Below, piece after piece: positions 33,022 through 43,058 of a stretch of DNA of 64,000 nt (its first letter is position 1; each line of letters opens with the position of its first letter). Source of the stretch: Martinezella rhizogenes (GTDB taxonomy: Bacteria > Pseudomonadota > Alphaproteobacteria > Rhizobiales > Rhizobiaceae); assembly GCF_027460065.1 (NCBI RefSeq), contig NZ_JAPYZZ010000002.1, positions 248,001 through 312,000 of the forward strand, given 5' to 3'. The notes under the pieces were generated by a model. That model had not been told where the DNA came from and searched no databases. It worked only from the letters and a program-made list of their open reading frames with translations. A program made the translations under genes and the position numbers.

Positions 33022-34632
33022 GTGAGAGAATACAATGCAGATATTCTTGTGGTTGGCGGCGGACTTGGCGGCGTGGCGGCGGCGCTTGGGGCCCTGCGCA
33101 ACGGCCGCAGCGTTATCCTGACCGAAGCATTCGAATGGATTGGCGGCCAGCTGACCAGTCAGGCCGTACCGCCCGACGAGCACAGCTGGGTTGAACAGTT
33201 CGGGATCACCGCCAGCTATCGCGCCCTGCGCACGGGTGTGCGGCAATATTACCGCGACCACTATCCGCTCACCGACACCGCCCGCGCCGATCTGACGCTC
33301 AACCCAGGAGACGGCAACGTATCTCGCCTGTGCCATGAACCACGCGTTTCGCTGGCGGTGATGGAGGCAATGCTTGCGCCTTACGCAGCGGGCGGCAAGC
33401 TGACCATCCTCAAGCCCTATGAGCCGATATCAGCAGAGGTCGACGGTGATACCGTGCAGGCCGTGACGCTGCGCCATTGCAATACCGGTGATCTCGTTTC
33501 CTGCTCGGCCCGCTATATCATCGACGCTACCGAACTGGGCGATCTGCTGCCGCTGACCGCAACCGACTATGTCACTGGTTTCGAATCCCAATCCGAAACC
33601 GGCGAGCCGAGCGCGCCGGCGGAGGCGCAACCGCATAATCAGCAGGCCGTCTCGATCTGCTTCGCCGTCGATCAGGTTGACGGCAATCATGTCATCGACA
33701 AACCCGCCCGGTATGACCACTGGCGTCAGGTTGCCCCCGAATTCTGGGGCGGCCCGCTATTGAGCTGGGACTCGCCCAATCCGCGGACACTGGAGCGCAG
33801 CCGCCGCTTTTTCGATCCCAACCCGGTCGACAACGCAACACGCGACGTTGCCGACCAGCGCCACAGCGCCGGCGATATGAGCCTGTGGATATTCCGCCGC
33901 ATTGCCGCCCGCCATACATTTCGGCCCGGCGCCTATGCCAGCGATATCTGCCTCGTGAACTGGCCAATGATCGATTATTTCGAGGCGCCGATCATCGACG
34001 TTACCCCCGAACAATATGCCGAGCGGCTGGCCGATGCGGCAAGCCTCTCCTATTCCATGTTCTACTGGATGCAGACCGAAGCGCCTCGCCCGGATGGTGG
34101 TCAGGGTTTTCCGGGCCTGCGCCTGCGCGGCGACATTACCGGCACGGAGCATGGTCTGGCCATGGCGCCCTATATCCGTGAAAGCCGTCGCATTCGTGCT
34201 CTGACCACAGTGGTCGAACAGGATCTGTCGCTTGCCGTGCGCGGCGATCGCGGCGCGGTGCATTACCCCGACAGTATCGGTATCGGTATGTACCGCATCG
34301 ACCTGCACCCCTCGACGGGCGGCGATAACTATATCGATGTCGGCGCCTGCCCTTTCGAAATCCCACTCGGTGCTCTTATTCCCCGCCACAAAACGAACCT
34401 GCTGGCGGCATCCAAGAATATCGGCACGACGCATATCACCAATGGTTGTTACAGGCTGCATCCGGTCGAATGGAACATCGGCGAAGTGGCCGGCATGCTG
34501 GCCGCCTATTGCCTTGACAGGGGCGAGACCCCGCATGGCGTGCATGCCGATGAAAAGCGGCTGGCGGAGTTTCACACCCACATCGAACGCCAAGGGGTGG
34601 AGCGCCATTGGCCTGATATTCGCGGCTACTAG
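33022..34632 (+). CDS. FAD-dependent oxidoreductase (FAD_oxidored family)
   Basis: The 536-residue protein has an N-terminal dinucleotide-binding motif ADILVVGGGLGGVAAALGAL followed by TEAFEWIGGQLTSQAVPPDE, and a C-terminal region with PRHKTNLLAASKNIGTTHI. This matches the family often mislabelled xanthan lyase and found beside sugar transporters. The GTG at 33022, behind an AAGGAAAGAGAA stretch, is preferred because the longer frame (32977) overlaps the LacI gene by 29 bp. No signal peptide is seen. It probably oxidises the imported compound; substrate unknown. Confidence 0.78.
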   Translation: MREYNADILVVGGGLGGVAAALGALRNGRSVILTEAFEWIGGQLTSQAVPPDEHSWVEQFGITASYRALRTGVRQYYRDHYPLTDTARADLTLNPGDGNVSRLCHEPRVSLAVMEAMLAPYAAGGKLTILKPYEPISAEVDGDTVQAVTLRHCNTGDLVSCSARYIIDATELGDLLPLTATDYVTGFESQSETGEPSAPAEAQPHNQQAVSICFAVDQVDGNHVIDKPARYDHWRQVAPEFWGGPLLSWDSPNPRTLERSRRFFDPNPVDNATRDVADQRHSAGDMSLWIFRRIAARHTFRPGAYASDICLVNWPMIDYFEAPIIDVTPEQYAERLADAASLSYSMFYWMQTEAPRPDGGQGFPGLRLRGDITGTEHGLAMAPYIRESRRIRALTTVVEQDLSLAVRGDRGAVHYPDSIGIGMYRIDLHPSTGGDNYIDVGACPFEIPLGALIPRHKTNLLAASKNIGTTHITNGCYRLHPVEWNIGEVAGMLAAYCLDRGETPHGVHADEKRLAEFHTHIERQGVERHWPDIRGY

Positions 34633-34661
34633 CCAAAACGTATAATCTGGGAGGATTATTC

Positions 34662-35921
34662 ATGCGCAGGAGTATAGTCAAAATTGCATTGACCGGTTTT
34701 CTGGTCACATCCGGGCTGGTTTCGCCAGCTTTGTCGCAGGAATTGCGAATGGCCATCTGGAGCGCTAACGAAGCCCATCTCGCCCTCTTCAACGAGATCG
34801 CCGATGAGTTCGAGGCCAGCCATCCCGGCGTCAAGATCACCTACGATTCGCTTGCCTATGAAGGCTATGCCACCACCCTGACGACCCAGATTGCCGGCGG
34901 CAACCCTCCCGATCTGGCCTGGCTGTTCGACACCACCGCGCCTGACTTCATGGCGGCCGGGGCGCTTTATCCCCTTACCGAAACCTTTGCCAATACGCAA
35001 GGTTACGACATGGACGACTTTCCCCCGGCAACACTCACCGCCTGGTCGTATGAAGGAACACAATATCTCTATCCCTTCTCGACATCACCCTTCGGCGTCT
35101 TCGTCAACAACGACATGATCCGGGCGGCAGGCGCAAAGACGCCAGCCGAGATGATCGCTGCCGGCGAATGGAACTGGGACAATGCCATTGCGACAGCCGC
35201 GAAAGTTGCGGCCACCGGCAAACAGGGATTGATCATTCGTGATTTCGAATACAAGGCCTGGGAAAACCTTGCCGAAGTCTATACCGGCTGGAATGCCTAT
35301 CCCTGGTCGAAGGATACCAAGTCCTGCGCTTTTGCCAGCCCGGAGATGGTTGATGCGATGCGCTTCATCCACGATGCGATCTTTGTGAAAAAAGCCATGC
35401 CGGGCCCCGGTGTTTCTGCCGACTTTTTTGCCGGGGATGCGGCGATGACGACCACCCAGATCAGCCGCGCGGCGCTGCTGCCGAAAGGCGACAAGGCCTT
35501 CGACTGGGATCTCGTGCCGTTACCTAAAGGACCTGCAGGTGACTATGCCGTTACGGGCCGGGCAGGCATTGGCGTCATGGCCAGCGGCAAAAACCCGAAG
35601 CTCGCGGCGGAATTCCTGGCGTTTTTCTCCTCAAAGCCTAATGTGGCCAAGCTCGCGCGGTTTTTCCCGCCGGCACGGCAGAGCCTGCTCACCGCCGATG
35701 TCCTCGCGGCCGCCAACCCATTGCTGTCGCGCGAACAGATAGAGGCCGTGGTCATTCGCGGCGTCGCCACGGGCCAGTCGACGCAGCAGGTTCTCAATTT
35801 TGCCCGGCTGCAACAGACTGTTCGCGCCGGCCTTGACGGTCTCTGGCGCCCCGATGCCGACGTCACGGCTGTCCTACAAGCGCTTTGCAGCCGTCTTGAC
35901 CCGTTGCTGGCGGCCAATTGA
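34662..35921 (+). CDS. Sugar ABC transporter substrate-binding protein (CUT1, SBP_bac_1)
   Basis: The 419-residue protein has a signal peptide (MRRSIVKIALTGFLVTSGLV, cleavage near LSQ/E at about 26) and the family-1 fold: LFNEIADEFEASHPGVKITY, TQIAGGNPPDLAWLFDTTAP and DYAVTGRAGIGVMASGKNPK with LAAEFLAFFSS. Family members bind mono- or oligosaccharides or polyols. It is preceded by GGGAGGATTATTC and opens the importer part of the LacI operon. Confidence 0.9.
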   Translation: MRRSIVKIALTGFLVTSGLVSPALSQELRMAIWSANEAHLALFNEIADEFEASHPGVKITYDSLAYEGYATTLTTQIAGGNPPDLAWLFDTTAPDFMAAGALYPLTETFANTQGYDMDDFPPATLTAWSYEGTQYLYPFSTSPFGVFVNNDMIRAAGAKTPAEMIAAGEWNWDNAIATAAKVAATGKQGLIIRDFEYKAWENLAEVYTGWNAYPWSKDTKSCAFASPEMVDAMRFIHDAIFVKKAMPGPGVSADFFAGDAAMTTTQISRAALLPKGDKAFDWDLVPLPKGPAGDYAVTGRAGIGVMASGKNPKLAAEFLAFFSSKPNVAKLARFFPPARQSLLTADVLAAANPLLSREQIEAVVIRGVATGQSTQQVLNFARLQQTVRAGLDGLWRPDADVTAVLQALCSRLDPLLAAN

Positions 35922-35975
35922 CGCTGGTAGTCATCCGATTTTCCGTGGATGCGAGAAGCAGAAGGAAGAAAAGCC

Positions 35976-36902
35976 ATGACGCTTGCCCTCCAAACGGCGC
36001 AGACACAGGCCCGACGCGGCTTCTGGACCATGGCGCGCCGTGACGCCGCCACCGGTTATCTGTTCATAGCGCCGCAACTCATCGGTATCGTTGTCTTCGT
36101 GCTCGTGCCGCTGGTGCTGGTCTTCTGGTATTCACTGCATGAGTGGAACGTACTGGCGGGGTCGTTCCGGTTCACCGCCGTCGCCAACTACCAGAAGCTG
36201 CTCGGCGACCCGGCCATAGGCGAAGTGCTGGGCGTGACCGCTGTGTTCTCCGCCGGGCTTGCGCTGCTCAATATGAGCCTGGCGCTGGGGCTCGCGTTGC
36301 TCCTGAACCAGAAGCTGGCCTTCATGACCGTGTTCCGCACACTGTTCTTTTCCCCTGTCGTTGTGTCGCTGGTCGCCTGGACAATCGTCTGGAGTTTCCT
36401 GCTGCAGAACAATGGCGGCATCAACGGCCTCCTGCAAATGATCGGCGTCGAGGGCCCCAACTGGCTGCGCCACCCAACAACCGCGATGATCTCGGTCATC
36501 GTCGTGCAGGCGCTCAAGAATCTCGGTCTCAACATGATCCTGTTTCTCGCAGCACTTCAGGGCGTGCCGCGAGAACTGTTCGAAGCCGCGCGCGTCGATG
36601 GTGTGCCGCGCTTCAAGCAATTCTATCGCATTACCCTGCCGATGATCAGCCCGACGATCCTGCTCGCATCCATCGTCACCATCGTCGGCGCGTTGCAGGT
36701 CTTTGCGCAGATCATGATCCTCACCCAGGGCGGACCGGGTTTTTCCACGACGGTTCTCGTTTATTACCTCTATCAGCAGGCCTTCCAGTTCTACCTCTTC
36801 GGTTACGGCTCGACACTCTCCATCATCCTGCTGGTCATTGTCGGCGCTCTCACGTTCATCCAATGGCACCTGCGCAGAAAGTTCGTATTCTATGAAAACT
36901 GA
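35976..36902 (+). CDS. Sugar ABC transporter permease (CUT1, UgpA/MalF type)
   Basis: The 308-residue permease starts at 35976 behind AAGGAAGAAAAGCC. It has six membrane segments (first: YLFIAPQLIGIVVFVLVPLV) and the EAA loop LFEAARVDGVPRFKQFYRIT / LPMISPTILLASIV. It pairs with the following permease; the genes overlap by 11 bp. Confidence 0.92.
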   Translation: MTLALQTAQTQARRGFWTMARRDAATGYLFIAPQLIGIVVFVLVPLVLVFWYSLHEWNVLAGSFRFTAVANYQKLLGDPAIGEVLGVTAVFSAGLALLNMSLALGLALLLNQKLAFMTVFRTLFFSPVVVSLVAWTIVWSFLLQNNGGINGLLQMIGVEGPNWLRHPTTAMISVIVVQALKNLGLNMILFLAALQGVPRELFEAARVDGVPRFKQFYRITLPMISPTILLASIVTIVGALQVFAQIMILTQGGPGFSTTVLVYYLYQQAFQFYLFGYGSTLSIILLVIVGALTFIQWHLRRKFVFYEN

Positions 36903-37734
36903 ACTCAGCCCACGCGCGCAGGCGCTGATCTATTTCATACTCTGCGTGCTGCTTGTCCCCTTCGTCTTTCCGACCTGGTGGATGGTGACATCGTCGGTCA
37001 AACCCGTCAGCCAGATATTTGCCTTTCCGCCTGACATCTGGCCGCGCGCCTTTGATTTTTCCTCCTATTCCGACGTTTTCAGAATACAGCCCTTCGCGCT
37101 GCAATACTGGAACTCTGCCTATATTGCCGCAATCGTCACCATCGGCACCATGGCAGTGGCTTCGATGGCCGGATATGCCTTTGCGCGCATCAGGTTCCCC
37201 TTCGCCAACGCCATCTTCATGGTGGTGCTGGTGGGGTTGCTCATCCCATCCGAAGTGACGCTGGTTCCGCTGTTCCGGATGTTTCTGAAATGGGGCATGA
37301 TCAACACACACTGGCCGCTGATCCTGGTGCCGATATTCGGCGCGCCGGCAGTCTTCGCCACCTTCATCATGCGCCAGTTCTTCATCTCCTTACCCGTGGA
37401 ACTGGAGGAAGCCGCGCGGGTCGATGGCCTCGGCCGGTTCAAGATATTCTGGACCATCGCCCTGCCGCTTGCCCGTCCGGCGCTGGCCGCCGTTGCGATC
37501 TTCACATTTCTCGGCAGTTGGAACCTTTATCTTGAACCCATCGTCTTTCTCTCCAGCCCCGACAAATTCACCCTGCCCCAGGCGCTGACCCAATTTACCG
37601 ACGCCTATGGCGGGCCGATGTGGAACATCCAGCTCGCCGCTGCAACGATGACCGCCATTCCTGTCCTCATCGTCTTCATCGTTGCGCAGAAACAATTCGT
37701 CGAAGGCCTCGCCCATACCGGGCTCAAAGGCTAA
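36892..37734 (+). CDS. Sugar ABC transporter permease (CUT1, UgpE/MalG type)
   Basis: The 280-residue permease starts at the ATG at 36892 (MKTELSPRAQALIYFILCVL) within the end of the previous gene. It has six membrane segments and the MalG-type loop LEEAARVDGLGRFKIFWTIA / LPLARPALAAVAIF. It precedes the ATPase gene by 15 bp. Confidence 0.92.
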   Translation: MKTELSPRAQALIYFILCVLLVPFVFPTWWMVTSSVKPVSQIFAFPPDIWPRAFDFSSYSDVFRIQPFALQYWNSAYIAAIVTIGTMAVASMAGYAFARIRFPFANAIFMVVLVGLLIPSEVTLVPLFRMFLKWGMINTHWPLILVPIFGAPAVFATFIMRQFFISLPVELEEAARVDGLGRFKIFWTIALPLARPALAAVAIFTFLGSWNLYLEPIVFLSSPDKFTLPQALTQFTDAYGGPMWNIQLAAATMTAIPVLIVFIVAQKQFVEGLAHTGLKG

Positions 37735-37749
37735 TCGAAAGGCTGACCC

Positions 37750-38793
37750 ATGGCACCCGTTACCCTTAAATCCGTCAAGAAAAGCTATGGCGCATTCGCC
37801 ACCATCCATGGTGTCGATATCGATATTGCCGATGGCGAATTCGTTGTCCTCGTCGGCCCTTCGGGCTGCGGCAAATCCACTTTGCTGCGGATGATCGCAG
37901 GCCTTGAAACTGTGACCAGCGGCGATATCTCGATCAGCAGCCGTGTCGTCAACGAGATCGAACCGAAAGACCGCGACATCGCCATGGTCTTTCAGAACTA
38001 CGCACTTTATCCGCATATGACAGTCGCCCGAAACATGGCCTTCTCGCTTGAGCATCGCGGCGGCAGCAAGGCGGAGGTCGCCGAGCGGGTGAAATGGGCA
38101 GCTGACATATTGGGGCTGACGCCATTGCTCGAACGGTTCCCCCGCCAGCTTTCCGGCGGTCAGCGGCAGCGTGTCGCCATGGGCCGCGCAATCGTTCGCA
38201 ATCCGCAGGTTTTTCTATTCGACGAACCGCTCAGCAATCTCGATGCCAAGCTGCGCGTGGTGATGCGCGGTGAAATCAAGGGGCTGCACCAGCGCCTCGG
38301 CGTCACCACCGTTTATGTCACGCATGACCAAGTGGAAGCCATGACCATGGCCGACAAGATCGTGGTGATGAATGCCGGGCGGGTGGAGCAATGCGGGGTG
38401 CCGCTCGAGCTTTATGACCGGCCGGCCAACCCCTTCGTCGCCGGCTTCATCGGTTCGCCGGCGATGAATTTCATCAAGGGGCAACTGACCGCCGATGGCT
38501 TCGAGGCTGACGGCGTTGTCCTGCCCCTCCCGCCCGGCCCGGTCTCGGGCGATGCGATATACGGCATCCGCCCGGAACATTTCGAACTGGTCGACCATGG
38601 CCTCACCGCAACCGTTTTGCTGGTGGAGCCAATGGGGTCGGAAACGCAGGTCACGATGATGCTCGGCCATCATCAGGTCATCGGTGTCTTTCGCGAGCGT
38701 GTGCAGGCACAGCCGGGCGCGACCATTCAGGTTCAGCCCGATCTGGCGTCGATCCATTTGTTCGATGCCGGGAGCAATCAACGTCTCAATTAG
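37750..38793 (+). CDS. Sugar ABC transporter ATPase (UgpC/MalK type)
   Basis: The 347-residue ATPase has Walker [10 protein letters not shown] (36-44), [20 protein letters not shown], signature [16 protein letters not shown], Walker [17 protein letters not shown] and [22 protein letters not shown]-terminal TOBE-type domain (about 240-347) ends [13 protein letters not shown]. Such C-terminal domains can bind regulators or share ATPases between systems. It completes a standard four-gene CUT1 importer. Confidence 0.92.
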   Translation: MAPVTLKSVKKSYGAFATIHGVDIDIADGEFVVLVGPSGCGKSTLLRMIAGLETVTSGDISISSRVVNEIEPKDRDIAMVFQNYALYPHMTVARNMAFSLEHRGGSKAEVAERVKWAADILGLTPLLERFPRQLSGGQRQRVAMGRAIVRNPQVFLFDEPLSNLDAKLRVVMRGEIKGLHQRLGVTTVYVTHDQVEAMTMADKIVVMNAGRVEQCGVPLELYDRPANPFVAGFIGSPAMNFIKGQLTADGFEADGVVLPLPPGPVSGDAIYGIRPEHFELVDHGLTATVLLVEPMGSETQVTMMLGHHQVIGVFRERVQAQPGATIQVQPDLASIHLFDAGSNQRLN

Positions 38794-38922
38794 ATGGATC
38801 GCGACGCAGGACGGAATTCAATGATTAAAAATCACTGCCCGCAGAAGCCGAGTGGTGTCGGACTTGAGGTAGACAGTACGAAATCGGCATGCAACGTGTT
38901 GGAAAAGCCGCAACCGGAGGGC

Positions 38923-40425
38923 ATGCAAATTCGCACGAACGCAACGCGCCGCACTATCGGTCTGGTCCCTCCCCTATTTCTCGCTGCCGCGCTGATATTC
39001 CAGGCAACGATAGCAGTCGGCCCCGCGCAGGCGGCGGAGAGCGTGACCGTTCCGCCTTATGCGCCTGCCGTCGGGACTGAGCTTCACTATCGCGTCCAGA
39101 AGACCACCGAGACCGACATGTCGCTTTGGTTCGACAAGCCGGAAGCATCGTCCGTTGTCATGCGGGGTGACTTCCGCCAATCGTCAACCGTGCTATCGCG
39201 GGACGAGGATGGCATGCGGGTGCAATGGAGGCTTTCCGCCGATATCCCACCGGATGCGGCGGACGCAGCGGATTCCTATCCGATGAACGCCATGTTTCGC
39301 AATTCACTCGCCGCCTACGGCGTTCAGCAATTGGAATTCGAGACCGATCCAAGCGGTACTCCGACGGCGCTGGTCGGCGCGGATGAGATCGTTGCCAATA
39401 TGGAAAGGCTCCTGTCCACCTCCGCGCCTGACAACACAGCCTCCCGCATGCTCCAGACGGTCAAAAGCAACCCACTCACAATTATCGACGTTCTTGCGCC
39501 CGAAAGCATGATCCTTGCACTTGGGCAGTCTTCCGAGGCTTTCACCACCGATATCGGACGGGAATGGACGGTTGAAGGCAATGAAGAACTGAAAGGTGTG
39601 CTCGTCCCGACAAGAACCGTCTGGAAACTCGACGCCGCCGACAAAGCCCGGCAAACAGCCACGTTCAGCGCAAAGACAAGCTACGATCCGGTCGCTCTGC
39701 TGCAATCGCAGCAATCCTCGATCGATGGCATGATCGCAAGTTTCGGAGACCGGGCGAAACAACTGACCGAAACCCAGTTGGCGCAGGTCAGAAGTGCTGC
39801 GAAGTCACGGACCGTGACCTATGTGAATTCAACTCGCGACGGTTCGACACTCGAAGTTCTGGAAAATACGGTTGCAAGTGTCGGCGGCATGAAGCTCACA
39901 ATGGCTGTGCATGTCTGGCAAGAGGATCAGCCACCGATCCTGCCTGCGCCGAATGCGTGGAATGCCAAGAGCCTGTCTGGCCAACTCGTTGAAGCGCTGC
40001 CCAAAAACAATGTGCAAACCTCGATCGATCTGGATCAGTACCGCCCGAAGACCGATGCCGCTACGCCTCCTTCTCCCAGCGAGACCGATGGCGGCAAAAC
40101 CGCCACTGACAACGCCGGAGACATTGCACCGATTTCGCTCAAGGTCGCAAAGGTGAAAACCTCGGTCGATCCCGCTTCCGGGCCTGCGGTGGAAATTGCG
40201 TTGACACCGGAAAGTGCAAGGGCGTTCGAGACCTTCACGCGCGCAGCACTCGGGCAAAAGACCCAGTTACTCGTTGATGGCGAAGTGGTCTTCGAGCCGG
40301 TGGTGAGAGAACCAATCATGGGCGGCAGCCTCACCATCGGTGGTCTTGATTCAGCGCAAGCCAAAATGGTTGAGCAGCAATTGTCGTCTTCCGAGGCCAC
40401 GATCACTGTGCGGTTGGCGCCATGA
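38923..40425 (+). CDS. Secreted protein of unknown function with a C-terminal SecD-P1-head-like domain
   Basis: The best start is the ATG at 38923, giving 500 residues with a signal peptide (RRTIGLVPPLFLAAALIFQA, cleavage near AQA-A). The frame is open from 38794, with another ATG at 38821, but those extra residues look non-coding. The long middle (about 45-380) matches no family I recognise. The last 75 residues (EIALTPESARAFETFTRAAL ... VVREPIMGGSLTIGG) resemble the periplasmic P1 head of SecD. There are no membrane segments besides the signal. It lies 129 bp after the sugar ATPase gene on the same strand and may be cotranscribed. Confidence 0.65.
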   Translation: MQIRTNATRRTIGLVPPLFLAAALIFQATIAVGPAQAAESVTVPPYAPAVGTELHYRVQKTTETDMSLWFDKPEASSVVMRGDFRQSSTVLSRDEDGMRVQWRLSADIPPDAADAADSYPMNAMFRNSLAAYGVQQLEFETDPSGTPTALVGADEIVANMERLLSTSAPDNTASRMLQTVKSNPLTIIDVLAPESMILALGQSSEAFTTDIGREWTVEGNEELKGVLVPTRTVWKLDAADKARQTATFSAKTSYDPVALLQSQQSSIDGMIASFGDRAKQLTETQLAQVRSAAKSRTVTYVNSTRDGSTLEVLENTVASVGGMKLTMAVHVWQEDQPPILPAPNAWNAKSLSGQLVEALPKNNVQTSIDLDQYRPKTDAATPPSPSETDGGKTATDNAGDIAPISLKVAKVKTSVDPASGPAVEIALTPESARAFETFTRAALGQKTQLLVDGEVVFEPVVREPIMGGSLTIGGLDSAQAKMVEQQLSSSEATITVRLAP

Positions 40426-40508
40426 CCTTGCGATGAGGACTTCTTCCGGTGTCCTGACGATCATCTCGACATCCACAAACAGCATGGCCAGACTAACCTG
40501 ACCGTTAT

Positions 40509-41963
40509 CTACAGAATGTTGCCGATGCAGACATATTTGAGTTCGGTATATTCCTCGATGCCGTGGCGGGAACCCTCGCGCCCCAGACCTGACATCTTGA
40601 CGCCGCCAAAGGGGGCCTCGGCGGTGGAGATAGCCCCCGTATTGACGCCGACCATGCCATATTCGAGCGCCTCGGCGACCCTGAAAACGCGGGAGAGATC
40701 ACGCGCATAAAAATAGGAAGCAAGACCGAAATCGGTATTGTTGGCCTGCGCGATCACATCCTCTTCGTCTTCGAAACGGAAAAGCGGGGCGAGCGGACCG
40801 AATGTTTCTTCACGCGCGACCTGCATATCGGCAGTCACGTTGCGCAGGATCGTCGGCTCGAAGAAATTGCCGCCGAGCGCATGCCTGCTACCGCCCGCGG
40901 CAATTTGCGCGCCTTTTGAGAGTGCATCGGCGATATGCGCTTCCACCTTGGCAACGGCGTTACCATCGATGAGCGGGCCCAGAATGCTTCCCTCTTCCAA
41001 CCCGTTACCGACCTTCAGCGCGGACACCGCCCGTGCGAATTTTTCAGCGAAGGCATCATAAACACCGCTCTGCACATAAAGCCGGTTGGCGCAGACGCAA
41101 GTCTGGCCATTGTTGCGGAACTTGGCAATCAGCGCCCCTTCGACAGCCGCGTCGAGATCGGCATCATCAAAGACGATGAAGGGCGCATTGCCGCCGAGTT
41201 CCAGTCCGAGTTTCTTGATCGTCGGCGCACATTGCCGGTAAAGATGTTCTCCCGTGCGTGTCGATCCGGTGAAGGTGAGAAGACGAATATCCGGGCTTGC
41301 GGTCAGCACGCCGCCGATTTCTGCGGCAGGACCCGTCACGATGCTGAAAAGTTCGAGCGGCAGGCCGGCGCGCTCGGCGAGGATGGCGAGGGCGATGGCC
41401 GAAAACGGCGTCTGCGGTGCGGGTTTCAGCACCACCGCGCAGCCGGCAGCGAGCGCCGGGCCGACTTTGCGGGTAATCATGGCATTGGGGAAATTCCACG
41501 GCGTGATGGCCGCGACGACGCCGACCGGCTGGCGCAGAACGAGGATGCGCTTGTCGGCCTGATGACCGGGGACCGTCTCGCCATTGATACGGCGCGCCTC
41601 TTCGGCAAACCACTCGATGAAGCTTGCGCCATAGGCGATTTCGCCTTTGGCTTCCGCGAGCGGTTTTCCCTGTTCCAGCGTCAGGATCATGCCGAGATCG
41701 TCCCGGTTTTCCATGACGAGCCGGTGCCACGCCTTCAGGATCGTCGCACGCTCGCCGGCTGTGCGGCGCGCCCATGCTTTCTGAGCAATCACGGCAGCAG
41801 TGATAGCCGCCTGCGTTTCCGTTGCGCCAAGTTCAGGAACCCGCCCGACGATTTCCCCCGTCGCGGGATTATGGATCGTCGCCGTTGCGCGGCCATCGCA
41901 ACCGATCCAGCGTCCGGCCACGGGCACTTTTTCACCCAGGAGTGTGGGGTCATTCAGGTGCAT
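40509..41963 (-). CDS. NAD(P)-dependent succinate-semialdehyde dehydrogenase-like (GabD family)
   Basis: The 484-residue aldehyde dehydrogenase has GabD-type features: ITPWNFPNAMITRKVGPALA, FTGSTRTGEHLYRQCAPTIK, the catalytic Glu in LELGGNAPFIVFDDADLDAA and the nucleophile in RNNGQTCVCANRLYVQSG. GabD (482 residues) oxidises succinate semialdehyde to succinate; close relatives use glutarate semialdehyde. It is the last gene of the leftward operon from 51081, 12 bp after the polyamine-type ATPase, so it may finish the pathway by making a dicarboxylic acid. Confidence 0.85.
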   Translation of the reverse strand: MHLNDPTLLGEKVPVAGRWIGCDGRATATIHNPATGEIVGRVPELGATETQAAITAAVIAQKAWARRTAGERATILKAWHRLVMENRDDLGMILTLEQGKPLAEAKGEIAYGASFIEWFAEEARRINGETVPGHQADKRILVLRQPVGVVAAITPWNFPNAMITRKVGPALAAGCAVVLKPAPQTPFSAIALAILAERAGLPLELFSIVTGPAAEIGGVLTASPDIRLLTFTGSTRTGEHLYRQCAPTIKKLGLELGGNAPFIVFDDADLDAAVEGALIAKFRNNGQTCVCANRLYVQSGVYDAFAEKFARAVSALKVGNGLEEGSILGPLIDGNAVAKVEAHIADALSKGAQIAAGGSRHALGGNFFEPTILRNVTADMQVAREETFGPLAPLFRFEDEEDVIAQANNTDFGLASYFYARDLSRVFRVAEALEYGMVGVNTGAISTAEAPFGGVKMSGLGREGSRHGIEEYTELKYVCIGNIL

Positions 41964-41975
41964 GGAGCCGATCCT

Positions 41976-43058
41976 TCAACAGAAAACCTGGGCTGACGCC
42001 GGGTCGAAGGCCAAGTGCACGAGATCGCCTCGGTTGAGACCGGAAATCGCTTCGTGGCCGAAGGGCAGCCGCACGGCAAGCGGCTCGCCCGAACCGGTAT
42101 GGGCCACCACATGGACGTTGTTGCCAAGGAAGGTGATGTCGCTGACTGTGGCCTGAAAACCGGCGGAGGAAACCGGCCGGTTTCGGCTGAGCTGCAGGCG
42201 TTCGGGACGCAGCATCAGCGCCGCTTTCTTGCCCGGCGTGGCCTCACCATGCATGGGAATATGATCAAAGACGATATCCCGGCCGAGCGAAACCGTCGCC
42301 TTGCCGCCGGATGCAGTAAGCAGGTCGCAGGCGATGAAATCGCTGTCACCGATGAATTCGGCCACGAAACGGGTAGTGGGATGAGCATAAAGCTCGGGGC
42401 CCGTGCCGATCTGATCGATAACTCCCTTGGAAAACACGGCGATCCGGTCAGAAAGACGCAAGGCTTCTTCCTGATCATGGGTAACGTAAAGAATCGTCAC
42501 CTCCGTCTGCTGGTGGATGCGGCGGATTTCGAACTGGATTTCCTCGCGCAGCTTCTTGTCGAGCGCCGATAGCGGCTCATCCATCAAAAGCACCGGTGGG
42601 TCATAAGCAAGCGCACGCGCCAGCGCCACGCGCTGCTGCTGGCCACCGGACATCTGTGCAGGCTTTCTGTCCTCGAAACCTTCGAGGCGAACGAGCCGCA
42701 GCATCTCCTTCACCTTGGCATCGATGTCTGCCTTGCTCATGCGGCGAACCTTCAGCGGAAAGGCGATATTCTCGCCGACCGATAGATGCGGAAACAGGGT
42801 GTAACGCTGGAAGACCATGCCGATATTGCGCTTGTGCGACGGCGTGGACAGCAGGCTTTCGCCGTTCAGCAGGATGTCACCCGCCGTCGGCTGCTCGAAA
42901 CCGGCGAGAATATAAAGCGTGGTGCTCTTGCCCGAACCGGAAGGACCGAGGAAGGTCATGAACTCGCCCGGCTGCACGTCGAGATTGACATCCTGAACGG
43001 CGACGACCGGTCCGTATTGCTTGCGGATTCCGCGAATTTGCAGGAGCGGTTTGGTCAT
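41976..43058 (-). CDS. ABC transporter ATPase, PotA/spermidine-putrescine type
   Basis: The 360-residue ATPase has Walker [11 protein letters not shown] (37-46), MVFQRYTLFPHLSVGENIAF, signature [20 protein letters not shown], Walker B VLLMDEPLSALDKKLRE and a C-terminal TOBE domain (about 280-355). It is of the PotA class, which serves polyamine, putrescine and related importers. Its ATG overlaps the permease stop by 4 bp. It powers the permeases at 43055-44732. Confidence 0.9.
   Translation of the reverse strand: MTKPLLQIRGIRKQYGPVVAVQDVNLDVQPGEFMTFLGPSGSGKSTTLYILAGFEQPTAGDILLNGESLLSTPSHKRNIGMVFQRYTLFPHLSVGENIAFPLKVRRMSKADIDAKVKEMLRLVRLEGFEDRKPAQMSGGQQQRVALARALAYDPPVLLMDEPLSALDKKLREEIQFEIRRIHQQTEVTILYVTHDQEEALRLSDRIAVFSKGVIDQIGTGPELYAHPTTRFVAEFIGDSDFIACDLLTASGGKATVSLGRDIVFDHIPMHGEATPGKKAALMLRPERLQLSRNRPVSSAGFQATVSDITFLGNNVHVVAHTGSGEPLAVRLPFGHEAISGLNRGDLVHLAFDPASAQVFC

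Noticed and set aside
36143..36895. Open frame of 250 codons overlapping the CUT1 permease gene
   Set aside because: It is Arg/Pro/His-rich and out of frame with a textbook permease; a product of high GC third positions.
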